Part shown: positions 1-7,848 of the stretch, in pieces
Layout: each line of letters starts with the position of its first letter
How positions within the stretch are numbered: the first letter of the stretch is position 1
Source: Clostridiales bacterium
Lineage (GTDB): Bacteria; Bacillota; Clostridia; Oscillospirales; Oscillospiraceae
Direction of reading: 5' to 3'
Length of the DNA: 23,150 nt
Assembly (NCBI GenBank): GCA_021205375.1
Contig: JAJPXR010000044.1
Location: 1 to 23,150, forward strand
Translations under genes and position numbers: made by a program
The notes under the pieces: generated by a model
The model's database searches: none
Told to the model about the DNA's origin: nothing
What the model saw: the letters and a program-made list of their open reading frames with translations, nothing else

Positions 1-1
1 G

Positions 2-2782
2 GAATATATGGACAAGGTCAACAAGAAGATCGGCACCAGCTACGGCCTGTTCAACTACTACGGCGCACCCGACGCCGAGCACGTCATCATCGCCATGGGC
101 TCGGTCTGCGAGACAATCGAGGAGACCATTGACTACCTGCGTGCCAAGGGGGAGAAGGTGGGCGTCGTGAAGGTGCGGCTCTACCGGCCCTTCCGCGCCG
201 ACAAGCTGGTGGAGGCCATCCCCGCCAGCGCCAAGAGCATCACCGTGCTGGACCGGACCAAGGAGCCCGGCTCCCTGGGCGAGCCCCTGTACCTGGACGT
301 CTCCCTGGCGCTGCGGGGCAGCCGGTTCGACCAGACCCCCGTCTACGCCGGCCGCTACGGGCTGGGCTCCAAGGACACCATCCCCGCCCACATCCTCAGC
401 GTGTATGAGAACGCCAAGACCGGCGCCAAGGCCCGCTTCACCGTGGGCATCACCGACGACGTCACCTACCTGAGCCTGCCCATGGGCGAGAACCCGGACA
501 CCGCCGCCGAGGGCACCACCTCCTGCAAATTCTGGGGGCTGGGCGCCGACGGCACCGTGGGCGCCAACAAGAACTCCATCAAGATCATCGGCGACCACAC
601 CGACAAGTACGTCCAGGCCTACTTCCAGTATGACTCCAAGAAGACCGGCGGCGTCACCGTCTCCCACCTGCGTTTCGGCGACAAGCCCATCCGCAGCCCC
701 TACTACATCAACAAGGCTGACTTCGTGGCCTGCCACAACCCCTCTTACATCACCAAGCACTTCCCCATCGTCAACGATATCAAGCCCGGCGGCACCTTCC
801 TGGTCAACTGCCAGTGGAGCTTCGAGGAGCTGGAGCAGCAGCTCTCTGCTGACGCCAAGAAGTACATGTATGACAACAAGATCAACCTGTACATGATCAA
901 CGCCATCGACCTGGCCGAAAAGGTTGGCATGGGCAAGCGCACCAACACCGTGTTGCAGTCCGCCTTCTTCGCCCTGGCCAACGTGCTGCCCGCCGAGGAC
1001 GCCATCAAGTACATGAAGGACGCCGCTGAGCACTCCTACCTGAAGAAGGGCCGCGACGTTGTCCAGAAGAACTGGGACGCCATCGACGCCGGCGCTACCG
1101 CCTTCGTCAAGTGCGAGATCCCCGAGTCCTGGGCCAACCCCGCTCCCGATGCCGCCCCCGCCGAGCTGACCGGCCGTCCCGACACCGTCAAGCTGGTCAA
1201 GGAAGTCATGGAGCCCATCAACCAGATGAACGGCTACAGCCTGCCTGTCTCCGCTTTCGAGCCCATGGCCGACGGCACCTTCCCCTCCGGCGCCTCCGCT
1301 TACGAGAAGCGCGGCGTGGCGGTCAACGTGGTCGAGTGGACCCCCGACAAGTGCGTCGCCTGTAACCAGTGCGCGTTCGTCTGCCCCCACGCCACCCTGC
1401 GCGCCTATGCGCTGGATGCCGATGAGCAGGCCGCTGCTCCTGCCCAGACCAAGATGACCGACTTCAAGGTCGGCGCTGGCAAGGGCAAGTACAAGTTCGC
1501 TCTGTCCGTCTCCCCGCTGGACTGCATGGGCTGCGGCGTCTGCGTCGGCGTCTGCCCCACCAAGAGCCTGAAGATGGTCCCGCAGGGCACCCAGTTGGAT
1601 CAGCAGCCCGTGTTCGATTACTGCGTGGCCAACGTCTCCGTCAAGGACGAGCTGGTGGACAACACCGTCAAGGGTTCCCAGTTCAAGACCCCGCTGCTTG
1701 AGTTCTCCGGCTCCTGCGCCGGCTGCGCTGAGTCCACCTACGCCCGCATCATCACCCAGCTCTTCGGCGACCGGATGTTCATCTCCAACGCCACCGGCTG
1801 CTCCTCCATCTGGGGCGGCACCGCTGCTACCTCTCCCTACACCGTCAACAAGGAAGGCAAGGGTCCCGCTTGGGCCAACTCCCTGTTTGAGGACAACGCC
1901 GAGCACGGCCTGGGCATGTACTTCGGTCAGAAGACCATCCGTGAGTCCCTGCGCCGCAAGGTGGAAGTCCTGGCTGAGCAGAACGCCGACGTGAAGGCCG
2001 CCGCTGACAAGTGGATCGAGACCTATGACGACTCCGCTGCCAACCAGCCTGCTACCAAGGCGCTGATCGCCGCTCTGGAAGCTGCCGGTGCTGACGACAT
2101 CCTGGCTCAGAAGGATTACCTGAACAAGAAGTCCTGCTGGATCTTCGGCGGCGACGGCTGGGCCTACGACATCGGTTACGGTGGACTGGACCACGTGCTG
2201 GCCTCCGGCGAGGACATCAACATCTTCGTGTTCGATACTGAGATCTACTCCAACACCGGCGGACAGGCTTCCAAGTCCACCAACATCGGCGCTGTGGCTC
2301 AGTTCGCTGCCGCCGGTAAGGAAGTGGCCAAGAAGAGCCTCTCCGAGATCCAGATGCAGTATGGCTACGTCTATGTGGCTCAGGTCGCTATGGGCGCCAA
2401 CCCCGCTCAGTGCATCAAGGCTATGGTCGAGGCCGAGGCCTATCATGGTCCCTCCCTCATCATCGGCTACAGCCCCTGCGAGCTGCACTCCATCAAGGGC
2501 GGCATGACCAACTGCCAGAACGAGATGAAGAAGGCCGTCACCTGCGGTTATTGGAACCTGTTCCGCTTCAACCCCATGCTGAAGGCCGAGGGCAAGAACC
2601 CCTTCATCCTGGACTCCAAGGAGCCCAAGCCCGGCTACAAGGACTTCATGATGGGCGAGGCCCGGTTCTCCGCTCTGACCCGCTCCTTCCCGGATCGCGC
2701 CGAGAAGCTGTTCCAGAAGTCCGAGGACACCGCTATGGCCCGTTACGAGCATCTGGTACGCCTCCAGGAGCTGTACAAGTAA
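2..2782 (+). CDS. nifJ: Pyruvate:ferredoxin (flavodoxin) oxidoreductase, 5' truncated by window edge
   Basis: This cytoplasmic enzyme oxidises pyruvate with CoA to acetyl-CoA and CO2 and reduces ferredoxin, linking glycolysis to acetate/butyrate fermentation. About 926 codons are present. The frame is open to the window edge and the family is about 1170-1200 aa, so roughly 250 N-terminal residues (pyrimidine-binding domain) lie upstream. The ATG at 8 is internal. Numbering from that Met, visible parts are the end of domain II (AMGSVCETIEE), the gamma/EKR region, two 4Fe-4S clusters (C449/C452/C455/C459 and C506/C509/C512/C516), the proximal-cluster cysteines C570, C573, C598 and C846, and the thiamine-diphosphate site (GDG at 715-717, then DTEIYSNTGGQ). 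All expected cluster ligands are present. It is a single-chain PFOR, not the four-subunit type. A strong terminator follows, so it ends its transcription unit. Confidence 0.97.
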   Translation, partial: EYMDKVNKKIGTSYGLFNYYGAPDAEHVIIAMGSVCETIEETIDYLRAKGEKVGVVKVRLYRPFRADKLVEAIPASAKSITVLDRTKEPGSLGEPLYLDVSLALRGSRFDQTPVYAGRYGLGSKDTIPAHILSVYENAKTGAKARFTVGITDDVTYLSLPMGENPDTAAEGTTSCKFWGLGADGTVGANKNSIKIIGDHTDKYVQAYFQYDSKKTGGVTVSHLRFGDKPIRSPYYINKADFVACHNPSYITKHFPIVNDIKPGGTFLVNCQWSFEELEQQLSADAKKYMYDNKINLYMINAIDLAEKVGMGKRTNTVLQSAFFALANVLPAEDAIKYMKDAAEHSYLKKGRDVVQKNWDAIDAGATAFVKCEIPESWANPAPDAAPAELTGRPDTVKLVKEVMEPINQMNGYSLPVSAFEPMADGTFPSGASAYEKRGVAVNVVEWTPDKCVACNQCAFVCPHATLRAYALDADEQAAAPAQTKMTDFKVGAGKGKYKFALSVSPLDCMGCGVCVGVCPTKSLKMVPQGTQLDQQPVFDYCVANVSVKDELVDNTVKGSQFKTPLLEFSGSCAGCAESTYARIITQLFGDRMFISNATGCSSIWGGTAATSPYTVNKEGKGPAWANSLFEDNAEHGLGMYFGQKTIRESLRRKVEVLAEQNADVKAAADKWIETYDDSAANQPATKALIAALEAAGADDILAQKDYLNKKSCWIFGGDGWAYDIGYGGLDHVLASGEDINIFVFDTEIYSNTGGQASKSTNIGAVAQFAAAGKEVAKKSLSEIQMQYGYVYVAQVAMGANPAQCIKAMVEAEAYHGPSLIIGYSPCELHSIKGGMTNCQNEMKKAVTCGYWNLFRFNPMLKAEGKNPFILDSKEPKPGYKDFMMGEARFSALTRSFPDRAEKLFQKSEDTAMARYEHLVRLQELYK

Positions 2783-2818
2783 GAGACAGCGCCCTGTGGC
2801 AGTAAAGTGATAACCTTT

Positions 2819-2849
2819 CCCCCGGTGGGCTTGCCCCACCGGGGGTTTT
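2819..2849 (+). terminator. Rho-independent terminator of nifJ
   Basis: An 11-bp perfect GC-rich stem (CCCCCGGTGGG at 2819-2829 with its complement at 2835-2845) encloses a 5-nt loop and is followed directly by TTTT. It lies 37 nt after the nifJ stop codon. Confidence 0.93.
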
Positions 2850-2937
2850 CTGTAGAAGATCTCATCTGCTGGGGCGTTTCCTGCCGGGCCTTGCAGGTGC
2901 GCTTCCGCTTTCGACAGATTTATTTGGAAATAGAAAC

Positions 2938-2997
2938 AGCCCCCTTAACGCTGCCTCGAAAAACGCTGGCTTTTCGAGTATTTGCGCTAAGGGGGCT
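2938..2997 (-). terminator. Two-tier hairpin, probable terminator of aroK
   Basis: An outer 10-bp stem (AGCCCCCTTA at 2938-2947 with TAAGGGGGCT at 2988-2997) encloses an inner 8-bp stem (CTCGAAAA at 2955-2962 with TTTTCGAG at 2971-2978). Read on the minus strand it follows the aroK stop and runs into GTTTCTATTT, an interrupted U-tract. This suits termination of aroK better than of nifJ, which already has its own terminator. I see nothing else between 2850 and 3015. Confidence 0.65.
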
Positions 2998-3015
2998 GAA
3001 TCAGGCAGTGAAAAA

Positions 3016-3516
3016 TCACTGATACTTTTTCATCCGCTCCAAAATATCGTTGACTGTGGCCTCTGGGCTGGAGAAGTTGGTGATGACCTCGTCGGCGGCG
3101 CCAAAGTAATAGGGCTTCCGGGCCTCAAAGCGGTCGATAAAGTCCTGTTTGCCGTTCTGGGCCAGGGGGCGATCCGCCAGGTCCTCGCCGTCGAAGATCT
3201 CATCCACCGGGCGGTTGAGCAAGAACACCACGCCGTTGCTGCGCAGGGCCTTGGCGTTTTCCTCCCGCAAAATCATGCCGCCGCCGGTGGCGATGATCAG
3301 GTCGTCCATGTTCTCCAGCTCGTGACAGAGGGCGGTCTCCAGGTCCCGGTAATACGCCTCCCCATCGGTGGCGAAAATCGCCGAGGTAGTGCGATTTTCC
3401 CGGGTCTGGATGGCCACGTCGGCGTCAACCAAGGTGCGGCCGAGCTTTTCGCTGAGCATCAGGCCACAGGTGGTCTTACCGCTGCCCATCATGCCGATCA
3501 GTACAATGTTTTTCAT
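3016..3516 (-). CDS. aroK: Shikimate kinase
   Basis: This protein of 166 aa phosphorylates shikimate to shikimate 3-phosphate with ATP, the fifth step of chorismate and aromatic amino acid synthesis, in the cytoplasm. It has the usual small NMP-kinase-like length. Seen in sequence: Walker A GMMGSGKTT (residues 8-16), the shikimate-binding pair D33 and R57, the glycine triplet G78-G80 and the lid motif ADRPL with R116. The frame stays open 64 codons upstream. I chose the ATG at 3516 because AGAGG lies six bases before it and MKNIVLIG is the standard N-terminus. No other aromatic pathway gene is adjacent. It converges with nifJ and is divergent from tRNA-Gly. Two consensus promoters lie upstream. 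Confidence 0.95.
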   Translation of the reverse strand: MKNIVLIGMMGSGKTTCGLMLSEKLGRTLVDADVAIQTRENRTTSAIFATDGEAYYRDLETALCHELENMDDLIIATGGGMILREENAKALRSNGVVFLLNRPVDEIFDGEDLADRPLAQNGKQDFIDRFEARKPYYFGAADEVITNFSSPEATVNDILERMKKYQ

Positions 3517-3598
3517 AGGGTCCTCTCTCCATTTCTCAGGCGGCAGATCGCCGTCAGAATATGCTTTGATTTTACACTTTAACGCGGTGCGGTGCGAA

Positions 3599-3626
3599 AT
3601 TATATGGATAAAAAAACGGCTGTCAA
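3599..3626 (-). promoter_or_regulatory. aroK proximal sigma-A promoter
   Basis: On the minus strand, TTGACA (3621-3626), a 16-nt spacer and TATAAT (3599-3604) are both perfect consensus hexamers. The predicted leader to the aroK ATG is about 75 nt. A 7-nt inverted repeat (GCTGTCA 3619-3625, TGACAGC 3637-3643) overlaps the -35 box and could be a regulator site. Confidence 0.85.
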
Positions 3627-3649
3627 CCATCGTTTGTGACAGCGGGTCT

Positions 3650-3678
3650 ATTATATAGGAATTATCTGTTTTTGTCAA
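3650..3678 (-). promoter_or_regulatory. aroK distal sigma-A promoter
   Basis: On the minus strand, TTGACA (3673-3678), a 17-nt spacer and TATAAT (3650-3655) make a second perfect consensus promoter. Its -10 lies 51 bp upstream of the proximal -10 and points the same way. Confidence 0.85.
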
Positions 3679-3735
3679 CACAGCGCAGGGGGATTGGAAA
3701 AGAAACATTTTTTTGGAAAAGTTGAGAAATTGCTC

Positions 3736-3763
3736 TTGACTTTTCTGCGATTTGTGGTAAACT
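3736..3763 (+). promoter_or_regulatory. tRNA-Gly promoter
   Basis: TTGACT (3736-3741), a 16-nt spacer and TAAACT (3758-3763) lie just before the tRNA. TATACT at 3763-3768 is an alternative -10, but its 21-nt spacing is too long. Transcription would begin within a few bases of the mature 5' end. Confidence 0.6.
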
Positions 3764-3775
3764 ATACTTCGTTGT

Positions 3776-3851
3776 GCGGGAGTAGCTCATCTGGTAGAGC
3801 GCCACCTTGCCAAGGTGGAGGTAGCGAGTTCGAGCCTCGTCTTCCGCTCCA
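3776..3851 (+). tRNA. tRNA-Gly (anticodon GCC)
   Basis: This is a 76-nt cloverleaf. The acceptor stem GCGGGAG pairs with CTTCCGC (one G-U pair). The anticodon stem CCACC/GGTGG carries loop TTGCCAA, with anticodon GCC at 3809-3811 reading GGC and GGU. The T-loop motif GTTCGAG is present, the discriminator is T and CCA is encoded at 3849-3851. It appears to be a single-gene transcript, with its own promoter before it and a terminator three bases after it. Confidence 0.97.
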
Positions 3852-3854
3852 CGT

Positions 3855-3890
3855 AAAAGGGATTTACTACGGTAAGTCCCTTTTCTTTGT
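3855..3890 (+). terminator. Terminator of tRNA-Gly
   Basis: A 13-bp stem (3855-3867 with 3872-3884, one G-T pair) closes on a TACG tetraloop. It is followed by the T-rich stretch TTTTCTTTGTTT, part of which belongs to the stem. Confidence 0.9.
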
Positions 3891-3921
3891 TTCCGGAGGG
3901 GGGAACTCACTGCCTCCACCC

Positions 3922-3946
3922 AAAATCCGCCAGTAGGCGGATTTTT
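3922..3946 (+). terminator. Second hairpin with T-tract after tRNA-Gly
   Basis: A perfect 10-bp stem (AAAATCCGCC at 3922-3931 with its complement at 3936-3945) has an AGTA loop and ends in TTTTT. It may be a backup terminator and is largely symmetric, so it could also act on the minus strand. Confidence 0.7.
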
Positions 3947-4009
3947 GCAATCAGAGGTACCGAGTACCCGGAAAAGGCGGCCCAGCGCCGCATGGTCCCA
4001 CAAAACAGG

Positions 4010-4041
4010 TTCGCCCTGCCGTTTCCGGCAGGGCGAATTTT
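4010..4041. terminator. Strong 11-bp hairpin downstream of the GH32 gene
   Basis: TTCGCCCTGCC (4010-4020) pairs perfectly with 4027-4037 around a GTTTCC loop. On the plus strand TTTT follows. On the minus strand the T-rich part (CCTGTTTTG) is offset by a few bases. It lies between two converging units and may serve both. Confidence 0.65.
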
Positions 4042-4058
4042 GCGTTTGTATGGATTTT

Positions 4059-4081
4059 ACGGGAGAAAACGACGCTCCCGT
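4059..4081. other. Small hairpin abutting the GH32 stop codon
   Basis: ACGGGAG (4059-4065) pairs with CTCCCGT (4075-4081) around a 9-nt loop. It lies immediately after the GH32 stop on the minus strand but lacks a T-tract. It may protect the 3' end or act with the adjacent 4010-4037 hairpin. Confidence 0.5.
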
Positions 4082-4086
4082 TACAA

Positions 4087-5571
4087 TCACTCAAACTCCA
4101 GGTCGTATTTCTCCACGTCCGCCTGCACCTGGCCGAAGCACTCAAAGCTGATGCCGTCGGCGGTCAGAGGGGTGTAAATGGTGGTGCTCAGGGCCTGCTC
4201 GCCGTCGTTGACGAAGATCTCAATGCTGAACCGGTCCAGCAGGATGCGCAGCTTGATTTCACCGTTCTGGCGGCGCACCAGGCATTTCCGCTCGTGGACG
4301 AAGTCCCGGCGGAAGCCCGCGTTGCTGCGGTTGACGCAGAGGACGGAGGTGCGGGGCTTGTATGTAATAGTGGTGTCGTGCTGGCTGCCACGGGCCACCT
4401 TGAGCTTGAAAAGCTGGTACACGTCATTCTCCACCGGATGGAGAGTAATGGTCATGTCCACCACGCGGCCATAGACACCCTGGAGGGTCGTCTCCTGGCA
4501 AATCGTGACCCGGTGGAACACCCGGCGGCCCCGGTAGGCCTCCAGCTCCCGGACAGGGTTCTGGATGAGCTTGCCGTCCCGCACGCCCAGTTCTCTGGGG
4601 ATGCACATTTGCCCGTACCACCGCTGCTCCCGGTTGACCACCACGCAGGTGTCCCAGTTCTGCATCCACGCCACCATAATGCGCCGCCCGTCGGGGGCCA
4701 GAAGGGTCTGGGTGGCGTAGAAGTCCAGACCGTAGTCGATGGACTGCATATCCTCCCGCTGGAAGCGGTGGGTGGCCTCGTCATAGCTGCCAATGAGACA
4801 GAGGGTGCCGTTGCCGTTGTGGAACTCCAGGCCGCTGGGGGTCATGTCCTGGGGACTGGTCAGCACCACCCATTTTCCGTCCAGCGGGAAGAAATCGGGA
4901 CATTCCCACATCTTCCCGAACTCGTTGTGGCACTCGTCCAGGATGGTGTCAAAGGTCCAGTGAATGGCGTCCTCCGAGCGATAAATCAGCAGGGAACCGC
5001 TGCCGTCCGCCGGGCGGTTGCCGACGATGCAGGCGTAGGTCCCGTCCGTCTCCTGCCAGATCTTCGGGTCCCGGAAGTCAAAGGGATTGCCGCCTTTCGG
5101 CAGGTCGGCGGCGTCCAAAACGGGGTTGCAGTCCAGCTTCTCATAATCAAGGCCGTCCCCGATGGCGACGCACTGGGTCTGGACCTCCTGCCGGACGCCG
5201 GCCTCTGAGGTCTGGCAGCGGACGCCAGTGTAAAGCAGCAACTGCCGTCCGTCGGGCAGCTCGATGGCGCTGCCGGAAAAGCAGCCGCCGTTGTCATAGG
5301 GCTGATCCGGCGCAATGGCGCAGGGAAGATACTCCCAGTGAATCAGGTCCCGGCTGACCGCATGGCCCCAGTGCATGGGGCCCCACTGGACGCGGTAAGG
5401 GTGATACTGGTAAAACAGATGGTATTCTCCTTTGTAGCAGGAGAACCCGTTGGGGTCGTTCATCCAGCCGATCATGGGGGTCAGATGGTAGGCGGGACGA
5501 CTTTCTGGGAGAACATAGGGGGCGTATTGCTGTTCGTACTCCCGTGCTTTGCGCAGCTTTTCACTTATCAT
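4087..5571 (-). CDS. GH32 beta-fructosidase (sucrose / fructo-oligosaccharide hydrolase)
   Basis: This protein of 494 aa has no signal peptide, so it should act in the cytoplasm on imported sucrose or short fructans and release fructose. The five-bladed GH32 catalytic domain carries the nucleophile in WMNDPNG (D39), the transition-state Asp in FRDPK (D168) and the acid/base in WECPDFF (E223). The C-terminal beta-sandwich ends with IEIFVNDGEQALS. The length is normal for sacA/scrB-type enzymes. The ATG at 5571 is preceded by GGAGGT at ideal spacing. The ABC importer genes lie upstream on the same strand, but a spacer of about 550 bp and its own promoter separate them. Because import is by ABC transport and not PTS, unphosphorylated sugar is the likelier substrate; sucrose 6-phosphate is not excluded. 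Confidence 0.94.
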   Translation of the reverse strand: MISEKLRKAREYEQQYAPYVLPESRPAYHLTPMIGWMNDPNGFSCYKGEYHLFYQYHPYRVQWGPMHWGHAVSRDLIHWEYLPCAIAPDQPYDNGGCFSGSAIELPDGRQLLLYTGVRCQTSEAGVRQEVQTQCVAIGDGLDYEKLDCNPVLDAADLPKGGNPFDFRDPKIWQETDGTYACIVGNRPADGSGSLLIYRSEDAIHWTFDTILDECHNEFGKMWECPDFFPLDGKWVVLTSPQDMTPSGLEFHNGNGTLCLIGSYDEATHRFQREDMQSIDYGLDFYATQTLLAPDGRRIMVAWMQNWDTCVVVNREQRWYGQMCIPRELGVRDGKLIQNPVRELEAYRGRRVFHRVTICQETTLQGVYGRVVDMTITLHPVENDVYQLFKLKVARGSQHDTTITYKPRTSVLCVNRSNAGFRRDFVHERKCLVRRQNGEIKLRILLDRFSIEIFVNDGEQALSTTIYTPLTADGISFECFGQVQADVEKYDLEFE

Positions 5572-5636
5572 GAAACTACCTCCTGGGGCAACATCACATC
5601 ATCAGCGCTGCGGTGTCGCCGAAAAATATGGGGGAG

Positions 5637-5673
5637 AAAAAGCGGCGCAGCCGTGTGTTCGACGCGGCGCCGC
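5637..5673 (-). terminator. Leader hairpin with U-tract ahead of the GH32 gene
   Basis: On the minus strand GCGGCGC (5667-5673) pairs with GCGCCGC (5642-5648) and is followed by TTTTT (5637-5641). It lies between the GH32 promoter and its start codon and begins only a few bases after the predicted transcript start. It could be an attenuator or a 5' stabilising hairpin. I did not recognise a SacT/LicT antiterminator site. Confidence 0.5.
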
Positions 5674-5682
5674 CAAATGCTC

Positions 5683-5711
5683 ATTATAATGCAGACGGAG
5701 CAAAGCCGCAA
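5683..5711 (-). promoter_or_regulatory. GH32 gene promoter with inverted repeat over the -35
   Basis: On the minus strand, TTGCGG (5706-5711), a 17-nt spacer and TATAAT (5683-5688) form a promoter that gives a leader of about 105 nt. A perfect 11-nt inverted repeat (GAGCAAAGCCG 5698-5708, CGGCTTTGCTC 5742-5752) overlaps the -35 and spacer and may be an operator. Confidence 0.65.
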
Positions 5712-5752
5712 GCATGGAAAGGCAAGACTTTTCGTGCCTGTCGGCTTTGCTC

Positions 5753-6125
5753 AAGCGCAATATTTTTACGCAAATAAACCGGCATGGCGGTTTAGCCAGC
5801 GGACTTTACACTAACACGTCCGGGCAGGAACCCTCAATCCTGTCCGGACGTTACCCTTCCCCACTGCCGAGGCAATGGGGAAAGGCGCTTGGGGGAGGCG
5901 GGGAGGAGCGTACAGCTCCGGAGGTGCCGCTTGACGGCAAAGGAAGAAAAACACATCGCCAGAAGGTTGGCCAACCGGCCAGCCCTCTGCCCATGTGCCG
6001 GAGGCGGCAGGAGCCGCCCCCGGTGTCCCGCCCCCTCTGGCAACAGGGAGGACGGGACGGAGGTTGGATGGAACATGAAATGAAAATGGAAAATCAGGAT
6101 GAAAATTCAGAGCGTGAAAGGAGAA
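5753..6125. other. Hairpin-rich intergenic spacer between binding protein and GH32 genes
   Basis: No credible gene is seen. The spacer holds a 14-bp near-perfect hairpin (5816-5829 with 5838-5851, one G-T pair), an imperfect hairpin at 5855-5885 and a 15-nt core of the dispersed repeat, GTGCCGCTTGACGGC, at 5924-5938. It also holds a GGCGGC/GCCGCC hairpin at 6003-6018 and a GTCCCG/CGGGAC inverted repeat at 6025-6058. Lacking clear U-tracts, these look more like repeat or mRNA-processing structures than simple terminators. They probably separate expression of the importer from that of GH32. Confidence 0.6.
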
Positions 6126-7796
6126 TTACTCTTCCGCGTTCGCCGCATAGCGGTCGTAGGCGTCCTGGTAGCACTGCAGCAGCTCATCCATGCCGCAGGT
6201 GGCGGACAGGTTGGCAACATAGGCATCCCACTCCTCGTCGGTGGGGCCGCCGTTCTTGAGCCAGAGGCCCTCCTGCTCAGCGACGGTGTCCTGGAAGTCG
6301 GTCTTATACTGGTCGATGATGTCCAGTTCCTCAGAGGTGAACACGCAGTCGATGGGGTAAGTGGTGGTGTCGGTGACGAAGCTCATCCAGTACTCAGACA
6401 GGTCGGTCAGACGCTCGATGGCGCGGTCTTCCATGTAGAAGTACTCGTCATAGTACTCGCTGAGGATCAGCTTGGGACCATAGACCTCCAGGGTGCTCTT
6501 CAGCTCGCCGGCGCCCTTGCCGTACAGCTCCTGGCTCTCTTCCTCGGTGATGGAGACCCACTTGCCGTCCTCGTCCTGCTCGGTGAAGTAGGTGCCGATG
6601 GCGCCGTACTGGAGCTGCATGACGGTCTCGCCGTCATACCACAGGTCGAAGAACTTCAGCAGGTTGGCGGGGCTTTCGCAGGCGCTGGTGATGCTCAGGT
6701 TGCCGCTGTTGGTGCCGCCGCCGTCACGCAGGGTGACGTTGTAGGTGCCGTCGGGGCCTTCCAGAATGGGCAGGAACACATAGTCGTCGGCGTAGTCGCC
6801 CATCAGCTCTTCAATGTACCACCAGGTGGAAACGCCCACGTAACCCTGTTGGCACTTGGAGATCAGCTGGGTGTCGTCCTGAGAGAACATCTCGACGTCC
6901 ATCAGACCCTCGGCGTACCAGTCATGGAAATAGGTCAGAGCCTCGCGGTAGTTGTCAGAGACGCAGACGAAGCTGCAGGTGCCGTCGCTGCTGAGTACCA
7001 GGTCGTTGCACACGTCGTTGGTCCAGTTGGTGAAGCCGAAGCCGGCATAGAAGATGTTCTGGCCCCAGCACCACTCGTCAAAGCCGGTGCTCATGGGGAT
7101 GGTGGTGCCCTCGTCGTTGCCGTAGTAAGTGTGGCTCATGTCGTTCTCGGCAAAGGCCACCAGGCAGTCATGCAGCTCGTCCAGGGTGGTGGGGACGTCC
7201 AGGCCCAGGTAGTCCAGCCACGCCTTGTTGATCATGCTGTACTGGGGAATGGAGTAGATGGAGTAGTCCTCCTCGTCGCCGATGCCGGCGGTGCCCATCT
7301 GCTCGGCGGCGGGCAGGCCGTAGATGCAGCCGTCGTCCATGGTGATGGCGGCGCGGATCTCAGGATGCTCCTCCAGGATGGCGGTCAGGTTGGGCATATA
7401 CTCCTCGGTGATGTAGGGAGTCAGGTCGATGAAGGTGCCGTCCTCGCCATAGGTGGTCAGGTCATAGTTGGAGAAGCCAACGCCCATGAAGGCGTCGGGC
7501 AGGTCGCCGCTGGCGATCTTGATGTTGACCTGCTCGCTGAGGGACTCGCTCATGGTCTCCCAGGTGATGGAGATCCCGGCGTCCTCCTGGAGCTGGTTCA
7601 GCACCTCGTTGTCGTCGTAGCCCTCACTCAGGGCGGACTGGCCGCCCATGATGTAGAACTCGGTCTGGTCGGTGTTGCCGAACTCAGCGCTGGAGTCGCT
7701 GGTGCTGCTGCTGCCGCCGCAGGCGGTGAGCAAACTCATGGCCATCGCCATCGCCAGCACCAGAGCGAGCAGCTTTTGGATACGGTTCTTTTTCAT
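6126..7796 (-). CDS. ABC transporter solute-binding lipoprotein (LipO/LplA-like, extracellular family 1)
   Basis: This 556-aa surface lipoprotein should capture a saccharide for the two permeases encoded upstream. The N-terminus is MKKNRIQK, then a hydrophobic stretch and lipobox LLTAC with lipidated C26, followed by a Ser/Gly-rich tether. The length of about 550 aa and a mature region containing IKIASGDLPDAF fit the large LplA/LipO class that goes with LplB/YtcP permeases. The ATG at 7796 has AAAGGAG before it. The ligand cannot be read directly. The GH32 gene downstream suggests sucrose, fructo-oligosaccharides or a related sugar. A GC-rich hairpin (7827-7848) precedes the gene and may raise its mRNA level relative to the permeases. 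Confidence 0.92.
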   Translation of the reverse strand: MKKNRIQKLLALVLAMAMAMSLLTACGGSSSTSDSSAEFGNTDQTEFYIMGGQSALSEGYDDNEVLNQLQEDAGISITWETMSESLSEQVNIKIASGDLPDAFMGVGFSNYDLTTYGEDGTFIDLTPYITEEYMPNLTAILEEHPEIRAAITMDDGCIYGLPAAEQMGTAGIGDEEDYSIYSIPQYSMINKAWLDYLGLDVPTTLDELHDCLVAFAENDMSHTYYGNDEGTTIPMSTGFDEWCWGQNIFYAGFGFTNWTNDVCNDLVLSSDGTCSFVCVSDNYREALTYFHDWYAEGLMDVEMFSQDDTQLISKCQQGYVGVSTWWYIEELMGDYADDYVFLPILEGPDGTYNVTLRDGGGTNSGNLSITSACESPANLLKFFDLWYDGETVMQLQYGAIGTYFTEQDEDGKWVSITEEESQELYGKGAGELKSTLEVYGPKLILSEYYDEYFYMEDRAIERLTDLSEYWMSFVTDTTTYPIDCVFTSEELDIIDQYKTDFQDTVAEQEGLWLKNGGPTDEEWDAYVANLSATCGMDELLQCYQDAYDRYAANAEE

Positions 7797-7826
7797 AAAT
7801 ACACTCCTTTTCTAAATTTTATTCCT

Positions 7827-7848
7827 CCGGGGGCCGCGAAGCCCCCGG
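7827..7848 (-). other. Intercistronic hairpin upstream of the binding-protein gene
   Basis: CCGGGGGC (7827-7834) pairs perfectly with GCCCCCGG (7841-7848) around a 6-nt loop. No T-tract follows on the minus strand, so full termination is unlikely. Its place between permease and binding-protein genes suits a processing or 5'-stabilising element. Confidence 0.6.

Noticed and set aside
5637..5673. SacT/LicT ribonucleic antiterminator site
   Set aside because: The hairpin and U-tract are there, but I could not find the conserved antiterminator-type sequence overlapping the terminator.
5714..6259. Plus-strand frame of 181 aa in the spacer upstream of the GH32 gene
   Set aside because: It runs through hairpins and repeat sequence and into the 3' end of the binding-protein gene on the other strand. 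It has no Shine-Dalgarno site.
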